Below are positions 53,824 to 63,121 of a DNA stretch of 64,000 nt, one piece after another. Below the pieces are notes generated by a model, which was given only the letters and a program-made list of their open reading frames with translations, was not told the DNA's origin and ran no database searches. The position numbers and the translations under genes are program-made. The DNA lies in assembly GCF_029227915.1 (NCBI RefSeq), contig NC_079886.1:5022001-5086000 (forward strand), written 5' to 3'. The DNA comes from Hydractinia symbiolongicarpus. Lineage: Eukaryota > Cnidaria > Hydrozoa > Anthoathecata > Hydractiniidae. Each line of letters starts with the position of its first letter. Position 1 is the first letter of the stretch.

Positions 53824-56800
53824 CATTTTTTGATGTGGGACCAATCCTAGCCGTTAGCGTGCGCCAAAGAAATGGAGACAGTTTCAAAAAATAAATTTCA
53901 TGGACTTTCTAAGGGTTTCAGTCCGTTTGAGTTACAACGGTTGCGTCACATATTGGTACCAACATTTACTTAGCGATATTTTTCTGATATTACTAGGTTG
54001 CATCGCTATTAACAGTAAAAAGATTGACTAAGGGTCTTAATTGAACTGTTTTTAGACTTTGACCATGTCAATGTCAATAATGAGACAATTGGACTTCAAG
54101 AAATAAAATTCTCCTTAATTTGACATGATTGCTGAAATTCAGCGGTTACACTGGGCGCTATGATAGCGCTTCATTTTGAAACTTAGATAAATAAAGTCAT
54201 TTTTTGATGTGGGACCAATCCTAGCCGTTAACGTGCGCCAAAGAAATGGAGACAGTTTCAAAAAATAAATTTCATTGACTTTCTAACTGTATCAGTTCGC
54301 TGGAGTTACAACGGTTGCGCCACATATTCGTACCAACATTTACTTAGCGATATTTTTCTGATATTACTAGGTTGCATCGCGTTTAACAGTAAAACGATTG
54401 ACTGAGGGACTTAATAGAACTGTTTTTAGACTGTGACCTGATAAATGGATAAATAAGGCAATTGGACTCCAAGAAATAACATTCTTCTTAATTTCTCATG
54501 ATTGCTGGAACTCAGCGCTTGTACTGGGCGCTGTGATAGCGCTTCATTTAAAAACTTAGATAAATAAAGTCATTTTTTGATGTGGGACTAATCCTAGCCG
54601 ATAGCGCGCGCTGAAGAAATAAAGACAGCTTTAAAAGCTACATTTCATGGACTTTGTAACGGTTTCAGTCCGTTTGAGTTGCAACGGTTGCGTCACATAT
54701 TGGTACCAATATTATTTAGCGATATTTTTCTAATACTACTAGGTTGCATCGCTATTAACAGTAAAAAGATTGACTGTGGGACATAATTGAACTGTTTTTA
54801 GACTTTGATCTTACAAATGTCATCAATGAGACAATTGGACTCTAAGAAATAACATTCTTCTTAATTTGACATGATTGCTTGAACTCAACGATTACAGTGG
54901 TCTTTGTTGTAGCGTTTCATTTAAAAACTTAGATAAATAAGTCATTTTTTACGGTGGGACTAATCCTATCCGTTAGCGCGCGCTAAAGAAAAGAAGACAT
55001 TTTCAAAAACTACATTTCATTGACTTTCTAACGGTATCAGTCTGTTTGAGGTACAACGTTTGTGTCACATATTTGTACCAACATGTATTTAGCGATATTT
55101 TTCTAATATTACTAGGTTGCATTGCTTTTAACAGTGAAACGATTGACTGTGGGACTTAATTGAACTGATTTTTGACTTTGACCTTATGATTGTCGTAAAT
55201 GAGTCAACTGGACTGCAAGAAATACATTCTTCTTCATTTAACATGATTGCTGGAACTCAGCGATTACACCGGGCTTTGTGTTAGCGCTTCATTTAAAAGT
55301 TTTGATAAATAAGTCATTCTTTACTGTGGGACAAATCCTAACCGTTACGGTGCGCCGCAGAAATAGAGACAGTTTCCAGAACTACATTTCATAGACTTTC
55401 TAACGGTACCAGTCGGCTAGAATTACAACAGCTGCGTCACATATTCGACAACGGCTGCGCCACACATTCGTACCAACATGTATTTAGCGTTATGTTTCTG
55501 ATATTACTAGGTTGCATCGCTGTTAACAGTAAAACAATTAACTGTGGGGCTTAGTTGAGCTGATTTTAGACTTTGATCTTATAAATACCACCAATGAAAC
55601 AATTGGACTATAAGAAATAACATTCTCTTTAATTTGAAATGATTGCTGGAATTCAGCGGTTACACTGGGCGCTGTGATAGTGCTTTATTTAAAAAACTTG
55701 ACAAATAAGCCATTTTTTGGTGTGGGACCAATCTTAGCCGTTAGCGCGCGCTGAAGAAAAAGAGAAAGGTTCAAAAGCTACATTTCATTGACTTTCTAAC
55801 GGTATCAGTCCATTTGAGTTACAACGGTTGCGTCACATATTGGTACCAACATGTATTTAGAGATAATTTTCTAATATTACTAGGTTGCATCGCTTTTAAC
55901 AGTGAAACGATTGACTGTGGGACTTATTTGAACTGATTGTGGACTTTGACATTATAAATGTGATAAATGAGACAATTGAACTCCAAGAAATAACATTCTC
56001 CTTAATTTGACATGATTGCTGAAATTCAGCGATTACACTGGTCGATGTGATAGCGCTTCATTTGAAAATTTAGATAAATTAGTCATTTTTTGATGTGGGA
56101 CCAATCTTAGCCTTTAGCGCGCGCTGAAGAAATAGGGAAAGTTTCAAAAGTTACATTTCATGGACTTTCTAACGGTTTCAGTCCGTTTGAGTTGCAACGG
56201 TTGCGTCACATGTTGGTACCAACATTTATTTAGGGATATTTTTCAATATTACTAGGTTGCATCGCTATTAACTGTAAAAAGATTGACTAAGGGACTTAAA
56301 TGAACTGTTTTTAGACTTTGACCCTATAAATGTCATGAGGGAGACAATTGGACTCAGAGAAATTACATTCTTCTTAATTTAACCTGATTGCTGGAACTCA
56401 GCAATTGCACTGGGCGCTGTGGTAGCTCTTCATTTAAAAATTTAGTTAAATAAGTCATTTTTTACTGTGAGACCAATCCTAGCCCTTAGCGCGCACTGAA
56501 GAAAAAAAGACATTTTCAAAAACTACATTTCATTGACTTTCTAGCGGTATCAATCCGTTTGAGTTACAACAGTTGCGTCACATAATCGTACCAACATGTA
56601 TTTCGCGATATTTTTGCGATATTACTAGGTTGATTCGCTTTTAACAATGAAACGATTGACTGTGAGACTTAATTGAATTGATTTTGGAGCTTGACATTAT
56701 AAATGTGATAAATGAGACAATTGAACTCCAAGAAATAACATTCTCCTTAATTTGACATCATTGCTGAAATTCAGCGATTACACTGGTCGCTGTGATAGCG

Positions 56801-57093
56801 CTTCATTTAAAAATTTAGATAAATTAGTCATTTTTTGAGGTGGGACCAATCTTAGCCTTTAGCGCGCGCTCAAGAAATAGAGAAAGTTTCAAAAAATAAA
56901 TTTCATTGACTTTCTAACTGTATCAGTTCGCTGGAGTTACAACGGTTGCGCCACATATTCGTACCAACATTTACTTAGCGATATTTTTCTGATATTACTA
57001 GGTTGCATCGCGTTTAACAGTAAAACGATTGACTGAGGGACTTAATAGAACTGTTTTAGACTGTGACCTGATAAATGGATAAATAAGGCAATT

Positions 57094-57277
57094 TATTTAT
57101 TATTTTATTTATTTATTCTTTCTTTAAAGTCGATATACAATGTGCAATAAAACATGCTAAATACATTAATTAAAAAAAACAAAAAAAAAATTGTTAGCCT
57201 TGGGCTAATTAAAATCGACTGTCCTAAAAAAAAAAGTTTCTAAAAAAATAGGACATTTATATTATAATAATAAGAAG
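57094..57277 (-). other. LINE B 3' UTR and simple-repeat tail
   Basis: Read on the minus strand, about 180 bp of AT-rich sequence with several A or T runs follow the ORF2 stop. The end is an irregular AAATA/AAAT repeat (57094-57117 on the + strand reads TATTTATTATTTTATTTATT and on). A TTGTATATCGACTTTAAA stretch just before the tail resembles the 3' end of LINE A. No poly(A) tail is present. Confidence 0.75.
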
Positions 57278-60130
57278 CTAATTCGTATATCCTACGTTAC
57301 AAATATATGTGGCACAGAGACGACAACTGCACTGAATAAACGGAATGGTGTTTAGCCCGTGATGGAATAAAGACAACGAAGGGGCATTTCGGACAGAGTT
57401 TGGAAGCTTCTCCCATAATTTAGACGCAATATAAGATACGCTTAATAGACCATGCTTTGTGGTGCGAGTTCTGCACCTTTCAAGAGAACTTGATGCACGG
57501 AAACTATATGCTGTGTTTTTAAATGCAAAAACATCATTCATGTAGGATGGATTCTGTTTAATTTTTGTTTTAAAAACCTCCTTTAACAATTTTCGGCAGA
57601 ACTTTTCATGAATACTGATTCTGCATTCATTTTCAATTCTGTCGCATAAAAGTCTATTTGCTCTACTATGAATGCTATTAACTTTATGTAGTAGATCTCT
57701 ACTTGAAAATCCCCATATAAGAGGGCAGTAATTAAATATGCTAGAAATAAATGAATGAGCAATAACATTTCGCTTATAATTAGACATATATGGTGATATA
57801 CGTTTTAGGGCATTGATCTTGGCATTAGCCTTCTTACATAATGGAAGAACATGTTGCCGGAAAGAAAGCTGATTGTCCAGAATTATACCCAACAAATTTA
57901 CGTATGGAGACTCTTGTAATATATTATTTTTCAAATTTAAAGTAACAAAGTGTTTGTTTTTTGATTTTCCCAGAATGAGCAGTTTGCACTTCTCAGAATT
58001 TAACTGAAGACCATTATTGGAAAACCATGTGCTAACAGTTGAAAAAGTACTTTCTAAACATAACTTTATCTCCTCAAATTGTTTTCCATATGTATAAAGT
58101 GTATTGTCATCTGCGTAATTACAAATTTTAACATCAGCTCTATCATTAAAAATAAACATTAAATCATTTATATAAATATTGAATAAAAGTGGACCCAGAA
58201 TCGAACCTTGTGGAACACCACTAATAATTTCTTTCCACAAGCTGAAATAGCCATCAATTCCGACTCTTTGGAACCGATTGGTGAGATAACTCCTTAAAAT
58301 ACCTAAAGCACTTTTTGAGAAACCATATGCATGTAGTTTCGCTATTAACAGATTATGATCCACACAATCAAATGCTTTACTCAAATCCATCAATAGCGCC
58401 CCTACAGCATTTCCTTTATCAAGATCTTTTCGCCACGATTCTATCATGTGAATCAAAACATGCTGGCTGCTAAAACCCTTACGAAAACCTGACAAAAGAG
58501 GTGATAATTTACTATCAATAAATTCATAAATCTGATCAAACATAATACGTTCAAAAATTTTTGACGCACTGCTCAGTTTACTAACAGGACGATAATTCAA
58601 TTTTGATGAACGATCTCCGTTTTTAAATAGTGGACAAATATCAGCCAATTTCATTGCTCCAGGGAAAACTTCATCGACAATAGATTTCTCAAACAGCTTG
58701 TTGATATGTTCTCCGTATACATCGACGTAATATTTGAGGAAACATGGTGGAATTGCTCCTTTTGGACCAGATTTTTTTTCTTTTAGGTTACCAATATACT
58801 TTTTCATGATGTCAATTTCAATTGATTTGAAGCTCATTTTGTTGGTAGTGGTAACATGTTTCTTTATCCATATTATACTTGGATGCTGTTCGTAATTCTT
58901 GATGACGTTTTCAATATCGTTTTTAATATCGTTATAGTTTTCTTGCGGAATTCCATCAATATTCAAAGAATTCGTGACATTAACAAAATGATCATTTATT
59001 ATATTTGCTATATGTTCTTTTTCACGAATTATTTGATCATTTTCAACTATTACTTGGACTGTATCTTTTACACATTTGTTGGAAAATATCGGCTTTACAG
59101 TTTTCCAGAACTTTTTGTTATCAAAAATGTTGTTCATATTTATTGATGTGTAATAAATTCTTTTCGCGTCTCTACAAACAGTGACACATTTGTTTCTTTG
59201 CCTTTTGAAGTTTTCCCAGTTTTTAATAGAAGGGTGCTTATTGTAGATATTTTTAAATCTCGATCGAATCATTATCTCCTTTCGTACTGCTTTTGTTATA
59301 AATGGAGAGTTATTATTTCTAACAACTTTGTATTTTATAGGGGCGTGTTTGCTGACCAACTGACTGAATTGTTCGTCAAAGTCGTTGTAATTTAAGTCAT
59401 TGTTTGATGCAATAAGTGACTCAAGGTCTTGTTTAAAATGTTCGTCATTAAAAAGTCTGTAACAACGATAATTTATAATTTTAGGATCTTTCTTTGGTAT
59501 TTCCACATTTAAGAAAGTTACAACTATATCGTGATAATCAGAAAGGTCGTTTTCCAAAATGCTGGTGTGGTGGAATCGTTTAGAATCAGACACCCATATG
59601 TGATCGACACATGATGGATTTTGTAATGATTTGTGACACGTTGGTTTTTTAATGAGGTTTTTTAAACGCAACTCTGAATTAAAAAGTAACATATCATCGT
59701 CATGTTCAACAGCATTGAAATCACCCATTAAAATAATATTATCAGAATTAATTTTCGAAAGAAACTCACGAATGCATCTTGTAAAATATTTAGTATTCAA
59801 GGATGGTGGTTTATAAATGCCAGCAACAATCCATTTTTGTTTACGTAAATTAATTTCCAAAAATATTACTTCTATATCTTCTGGTAAGGACGATTTATCG
59901 ATTTCTCTGCAAACAATGTTATTTCTAACATAAAACATAACACCTCCACCATATTGGTTTCTATCATTTCTGAATGGTGGATAAAAACCATCCATATGAA
60001 ATTGTGAGTTCAGAAAGCTTCCATCAAGTTTTGTTTCTGATACTAAGAAAATATCAGCTTTATCACACAAGAGATTGTTTAAATGTTCAAATTTATTTCT
60101 GATTGAGTTGATGTTTAAGTGTCCAATCAT
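57278..60130 (-). CDS. LINE B ORF2: AP-type endonuclease plus reverse transcriptase
   Basis: A 950-codon uninterrupted frame. The endonuclease spans about residues 1-210: HLNINS at 4-9, SETKLD with Glu32, YKPP at 106-109, MGDFN with Asp137, and LSDYH at 196-200. The SDYH form corresponds to the SDFH seen in related elements, so it need not be a loss. The reverse transcriptase spans about residues 450-780: NYRPVS at 512-517, MDLSKAFD at 581-588 (motif A), SGVPQGSILGP at 637-647 (motif B) and YADD at 672-675 (58106-58117, motif C). The thumb follows with WFSNNGLQLN. The C-terminus has a CSCRLC cluster at 934-939, like LINE A. The length fits CR1/L2 ORF2. The protein would nick target DNA and prime reverse transcription. 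An in-frame TGA lies four codons before the ATG, supporting this start. Confidence 0.95.
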   Translation of the reverse strand: MIGHLNINSIRNKFEHLNNLLCDKADIFLVSETKLDGSFLNSQFHMDGFYPPFRNDRNQYGGGVMFYVRNNIVCREIDKSSLPEDIEVIFLEINLRKQKWIVAGIYKPPSLNTKYFTRCIREFLSKINSDNIILMGDFNAVEHDDDMLLFNSELRLKNLIKKPTCHKSLQNPSCVDHIWVSDSKRFHHTSILENDLSDYHDIVVTFLNVEIPKKDPKIINYRCYRLFNDEHFKQDLESLIASNNDLNYNDFDEQFSQLVSKHAPIKYKVVRNNNSPFITKAVRKEIMIRSRFKNIYNKHPSIKNWENFKRQRNKCVTVCRDAKRIYYTSINMNNIFDNKKFWKTVKPIFSNKCVKDTVQVIVENDQIIREKEHIANIINDHFVNVTNSLNIDGIPQENYNDIKNDIENVIKNYEQHPSIIWIKKHVTTTNKMSFKSIEIDIMKKYIGNLKEKKSGPKGAIPPCFLKYYVDVYGEHINKLFEKSIVDEVFPGAMKLADICPLFKNGDRSSKLNYRPVSKLSSASKIFERIMFDQIYEFIDSKLSPLLSGFRKGFSSQHVLIHMIESWRKDLDKGNAVGALLMDLSKAFDCVDHNLLIAKLHAYGFSKSALGILRSYLTNRFQRVGIDGYFSLWKEIISGVPQGSILGPLLFNIYINDLMFIFNDRADVKICNYADDNTLYTYGKQFEEIKLCLESTFSTVSTWFSNNGLQLNSEKCKLLILGKSKNKHFVTLNLKNNILQESPYVNLLGIILDNQLSFRQHVLPLCKKANAKINALKRISPYMSNYKRNVIAHSFISSIFNYCPLIWGFSSRDLLHKVNSIHSRANRLLCDRIENECRISIHEKFCRKLLKEVFKTKIKQNPSYMNDVFAFKNTAYSFRASSSLERCRTRTTKHGLLSVSYIASKLWEKLPNSVRNAPSLSLFHHGLNTIPFIQCSCRLCATYICNVGYTN

Positions 60131-60218
60131 AAGTTTTCGTTTTCAAATATTTAATGGATTTGACATCACTAATTTGAGGAGATTCAATTGATAGAAGTGC
60201 GTCTCTGTGCAGTACATA
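60131..60218 (-). other. ORF1-ORF2 spacer of LINE B, open in the ORF1 frame
   Basis: An 88-bp spacer. After the ORF1 TGA (60219-60221) the same frame stays open and spells SDVKSIKYLKTK, which resembles the peptide preceding the endonuclease in LINE A (NAKHLRLKHPNN). ORF2 itself begins one base out of that frame. Either ORF2 once began further upstream and has suffered a 1-nt indel, or ORF2 is reached by reinitiation at the ATG at 60130. Confidence 0.55.
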
Positions 60219-60832
60219 TCAGCACTTGTTGATATAACTGGCAAATGTTTTAGTCATGTTCTTTGTTCCATTCTTATTCAAATGAAGTTTACTACCGTTC
60301 AAATGGTGTTTGCTGATATTACTATGTTTTATGTAGCAAATATTTCTTTCTTGACATGATCGTTCTAAAATTCTGTTAAGTTCTAATGCCTTTCTGTTAA
60401 AATTATCATCTCGCATAGTAAGTCCAGACACCATTACAGAAGGACAAGATTTGCTGACATCAGTAACCAAGTCAATAATAGAGTCTGAAATTTCATTTGG
60501 TGATTTAGAAGAGCAAAGATCATTCGTTCCAACATGTATAATTGTGCGATTTTGTTTATCCGTTTCTGACAGTGGTATAATATAATTTCTTATACGGTCT
60601 TTATTGGCGCCAGGAAATGATCGAATAATGATATCCTGTTTTTCTAAGAGTTTTTCTTTGATCTTCCATCCTTTAACATTTTTTATAATACTATCACCAT
60701 ATATGCATGTCACAGATTTTTCAAACTCATGATGTGAAACGCAACTTTCATTTAAAAAAGTATCAACATTGTATTCAGCAAGATTTTCTAAGCGTTTCTG
60801 TAGTGTTGGTTTTCTATCATGTAGAGTTTTGT
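60219..60832 (-). pseudogene. LINE B ORF1 C-terminal part: SGNH/GDSL esterase domain
   Basis: This frame is open from about 60832 to the TGA at 60219-60221, but it lies out of register with the N-terminal half. No good ATG begins it, so it is the continuation of ORF1 after a 1-nt frameshift near 60830. The blocks are IYGDSI (Ser nucleophile), RSFPGA, HVGTNDL (Gly and Asn of the oxyanion site) and KLHLNKNG near the C-terminus. The usual Asp of a DxxH block is not seen; the equivalent reads NGSKLHLN. That may be a feature of this family rather than damage. Upstream in the same frame the sequence reads LHDRKPTLQKRLENLAEYN, a linker from the coiled-coil half. The catalytic substrate is unknown for these domains. 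Confidence 0.85.
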
Positions 60833-61522
60833 ATTTACTGTTATGTTCACATCAACCATGTTTAGTTGTTCTTTTACTGTAGATTCGTTTCGGCGCTGAT
60901 ATTCTACAGTGTTCTTTTTATAAACAGCGTATTTTTTCTTCTGTGTCAAACGGAACATATCCAATTGATCTTTTATCGTTGTATTGTGCCGCAATAAACG
61001 ATCGCTATTCTTCGAAATAATGTTCCCATTCCCTAGAGGGTTGCTGTTAATTTCGTGATCCGTATTAGAGGTCTCCGAAGACAAATCATTTAGCGTCAAA
61101 ATTTGGCTTTCGTCATGAGAAGGTTTTACCGTCGTCATGCATGATTGACTTCGCCGTTCGTTTATACATTCCACTAAAACTTCTAAAACACCAGTCAAAT
61201 CAGTCAATTGTTTTTTCAAGAAAGTGTTATCTTCCTGTAACATTATAATACGGTTTTCTAAAATTCTATGATTATCACCAAATTTATTCTTGTCGTTTGC
61301 AATTTGTTTTACTTCTGACATAATCTCAGTACGAAGTATATCTATACGTTGTTCTTTACACTTCTGTAAACCATTAGGAATAGTTTCATTATCTTCACAT
61401 TCTCCACAGCAAGATCTAAGATCCATTTCCAATATCTCATTGCTTGAAAGCAGCTTTCCATTTAAGTTAACATACTCAAAATCTTTAACAACTTTAATAC
61501 AACATTTCCGCTTATTCGCCAT
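60788..61522 (-). pseudogene. LINE B ORF1 N-terminal part: Cys-containing region and coiled coil
   Basis: The frame starts at the ATG at 61522 (MANKRKCC). A further in-frame ATG at 61537 lies in satellite DNA and is not part of the element. The N-terminal 55 residues contain paired cysteines (CC at 7-8, CCGEC at 38-42, C54), possibly a decayed metal-binding finger. A coiled coil follows at about 84-122 (RIIMLQEDNTFLKKQLTDL), then a polar Ser/Asn/Thr-rich linker. The frame passes the inferred frameshift near 60830 and ends at a TAG at 60788-60790, while the neighbouring frame continues into the SGNH domain. The intact protein would be about 430 residues, with coiled coil and esterase on one chain. 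An RNA-binding or particle-forming role is inferred from the family. Confidence 0.8.
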
Positions 61523-61527
61523 CTTAC

Positions 61528-62919
61528 TGGACTCCAAGAAATAATATTCTTCTTAATTTCTCATGATTGCTGAAACTCAGCGCTTGTACTGGGCGCTGTG
61601 ATAGCGCTTCATTTAAAAACTTAGATAAATAAAGTCAGTTTTTGATGTGGGACCAATCCTAGCCGATAGCGCGCGCTGAAGAATTAAAGACAGCTTCAAA
61701 AGCTACATTTCATGGACTTTGTAACGGTTTCAGTCCGTTTGAGTTGCAACGGTTGCGTCACATATTGGTACCAATATTTATTTAGCGATATTTTTTTAAT
61801 ACTACTAGGTTGCATCGCTATTAACAGTAAAAAGATTGACTGTGGGACATAATTGAACTGTTTTTAGACTTTGATCATACAAATGTCATCAATGAGACAA
61901 TTTAACTCCAAGAAACAACATTCTCCTTAATTTGACATGATTGCTGTAATTCAGCGATTACACCGGTCGCTGTGATAGCGCTTCATTTAAAAATTTAGAT
62001 AAATAAGTCATTTTTTGATGTAGGACCAATCGTTAGCGCGCGCCAAAAAAATGGAGACAGTTTCAAAAGTTACATTTCATGGACTTTCTAACGGTTTCAG
62101 TCCGTTTGAGTTACAACGGTTGCGTCACATGTTGGTACCAGCATTTATTTAAGGATATTTTTCAGATATTACTAGGTTGCATCGCTATTAACAGTAAAAA
62201 GATTGTCTAAGGGACTTAATTGAATTGTTTTTAGACTTTGACCCTGTAAATGTCATGAATGAGACCATTGGACTCAGAGAAATAAAATTCTTCTTAATTT
62301 AACCTGATTGCTGGAACTCAGCAATTGCACTGGGCGCTGTGGTAGCTCTTCATTTAAAAATTTAGTTAAATAAGTCATTTTTTAATGTGAGACCAATCCT
62401 AGCCCTTAGCGCGCACTGAAGAAAAAAAAATATTTTCAAAAACTACATTTCATTGACTTTCTAGCGGTATTAATCCGTTTGAGTTACAACGGTTGCATCA
62501 CATAATCGTACCAACATGTATTTCGCGATATTTTTGCGATATTACTAGGTTGATTCGCTTTTAACAATGAAACGATTGACTGTGGGACTTAATTGAATTG
62601 ATTTTGGAGCTTGACATTATAAATGTGATAAATGAGACAATTGGACTCAAAGAAATAACATTCTTCTTAATTTAACCTGATTGCTGGCACTCAGCGATTG
62701 CACTGGGCGCTGTGGTAGCTCTTCATTTAAAAAGTTAGATACATAAGTCATTTTTTACTGTGGGACCAATCCTATCCGTTAGCGCGCGCTGAAAAAAGAA
62801 GACATTTTCAAAAACTACATTTCATGGACTTTCTAATGGTTTCAGTCCGTTTGAGTTACAACGGTTGCGTCACATATTGACACCAACATGCATTTAGCTA
62901 TATTTTTCTAATCTTACTA
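61528..62919 (+). repeat. satellite DNA array, block 3
   Basis: About 3.7 monomers continuing exactly where block 2 stopped: TGGACTCCAAG directly follows the LINE B 5' end. Subtypes match those before LINE B (AGACAGCTTCAAAAGC, CACATGTTGGTACC, TTTCGCGATATTTTTGCG). A small deletion near 62029 shortens CCAATCCTAGCCGTTAGC to CCAATCGTTAGC. No gene. Confidence 0.95.
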
Positions 62920-63121
62920 CATTCATGTTCATAAATTATTCGAAAACGGCTTTTGAGACTTTTTTCAGAGTTTTCCCCCTCTCCCCCTACAGTCAGTTTT
63001 GATTTTGTGTTGATTTGTGCCCCAAAATACTGCCGCTGACTCTGGAAAAGACCTCCAACCAACCCTGAAGAGTGGGGGGAGGGGGAAAGTGGTTTTTCAA
63101 AAAGTATTATGAACATGATTG
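62920..63121. mobile_element. 202-bp MITE-like element with terminal inverted repeats and TA target duplication
   Basis: Non-satellite sequence interrupts a monomer at CTTACTA. The flanks read CTTACTA and TAGGTTGC, whereas undisturbed monomers read TACTAGGTTGC, so TA is duplicated (62918-62919 and 63122-63123). The ends are imperfect inverted repeats: CATTCATGTTCATAAATTAT at the left, and the reverse complement of the right end reads CAATCATGTTCATAATACTT. Further in, a pyrimidine tract (62971-62988) pairs with a purine tract (63072-63088), extending the imperfect arms to about 70 bp. The element has no coding capacity. A TA duplication with inverted ends is the signature of Tc1/mariner-type DNA transposons, so a non-autonomous derivative is the best reading. 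Confidence 0.85.

Larger units (their letters stand above)
26069..57093 (+). repeat. satellite DNA array, block 2
   Basis: About 83 further monomers of the same satellite in the same orientation as block 1. It starts mid-monomer at GTTCCAACATG and ends at AAGGCAATT, where LINE B is inserted. Subtypes are more varied than in block 1. One longer family (CTTTACTGTGGGACAAATCC with GTTAGGGTGCGCC) usually carries a 23-bp internal duplication and is confined to this block and the last monomer of the window. Another subtype (TTTCGCGATATTTTTGCGAT and variants) appears near 47580 and 56610. No gene is visible; the open frames of about 60 codons at 27455 and 27827 are the same stretch of two adjacent monomers. 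Confidence 0.97.
57094..61527 (-). mobile_element. LINE B: CR1/L2-type non-LTR retrotransposon, nearly intact
   Basis: A 4434-bp insert read on the minus strand: ORF1 (Cys-containing N-terminus, coiled coil, SGNH esterase), an 88-bp spacer, an uninterrupted ORF2 (EN plus RT, 950 codons), a 3' UTR and an AAATA-like simple-repeat tail. The satellite on the left ends in GGCAATT and on the right resumes with TGGACTCC. An uninterrupted monomer (near 54462) reads GGCAATTGGACTCC, so the insertion is clean, with at most 1 bp of duplication and no loss. The 5' end of the element lies only 5 bp before the ORF1 ATG, so it either has almost no 5' UTR or is truncated just there. It differs clearly from LINE A in sequence, so the two belong to different families. 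Confidence 0.95.

Noticed and set aside
57583-59395. Frames at 57583 (minus), 58856 and 59198 (plus) inside LINE B ORF2
   Set aside because: They overlap the intact 950-codon ORF2 in other frames and show no domain.
61290-61544. Plus-strand frame over the LINE B ORF1 start
   Set aside because: Antisense to the coiled-coil coding region and running into satellite; not a gene.
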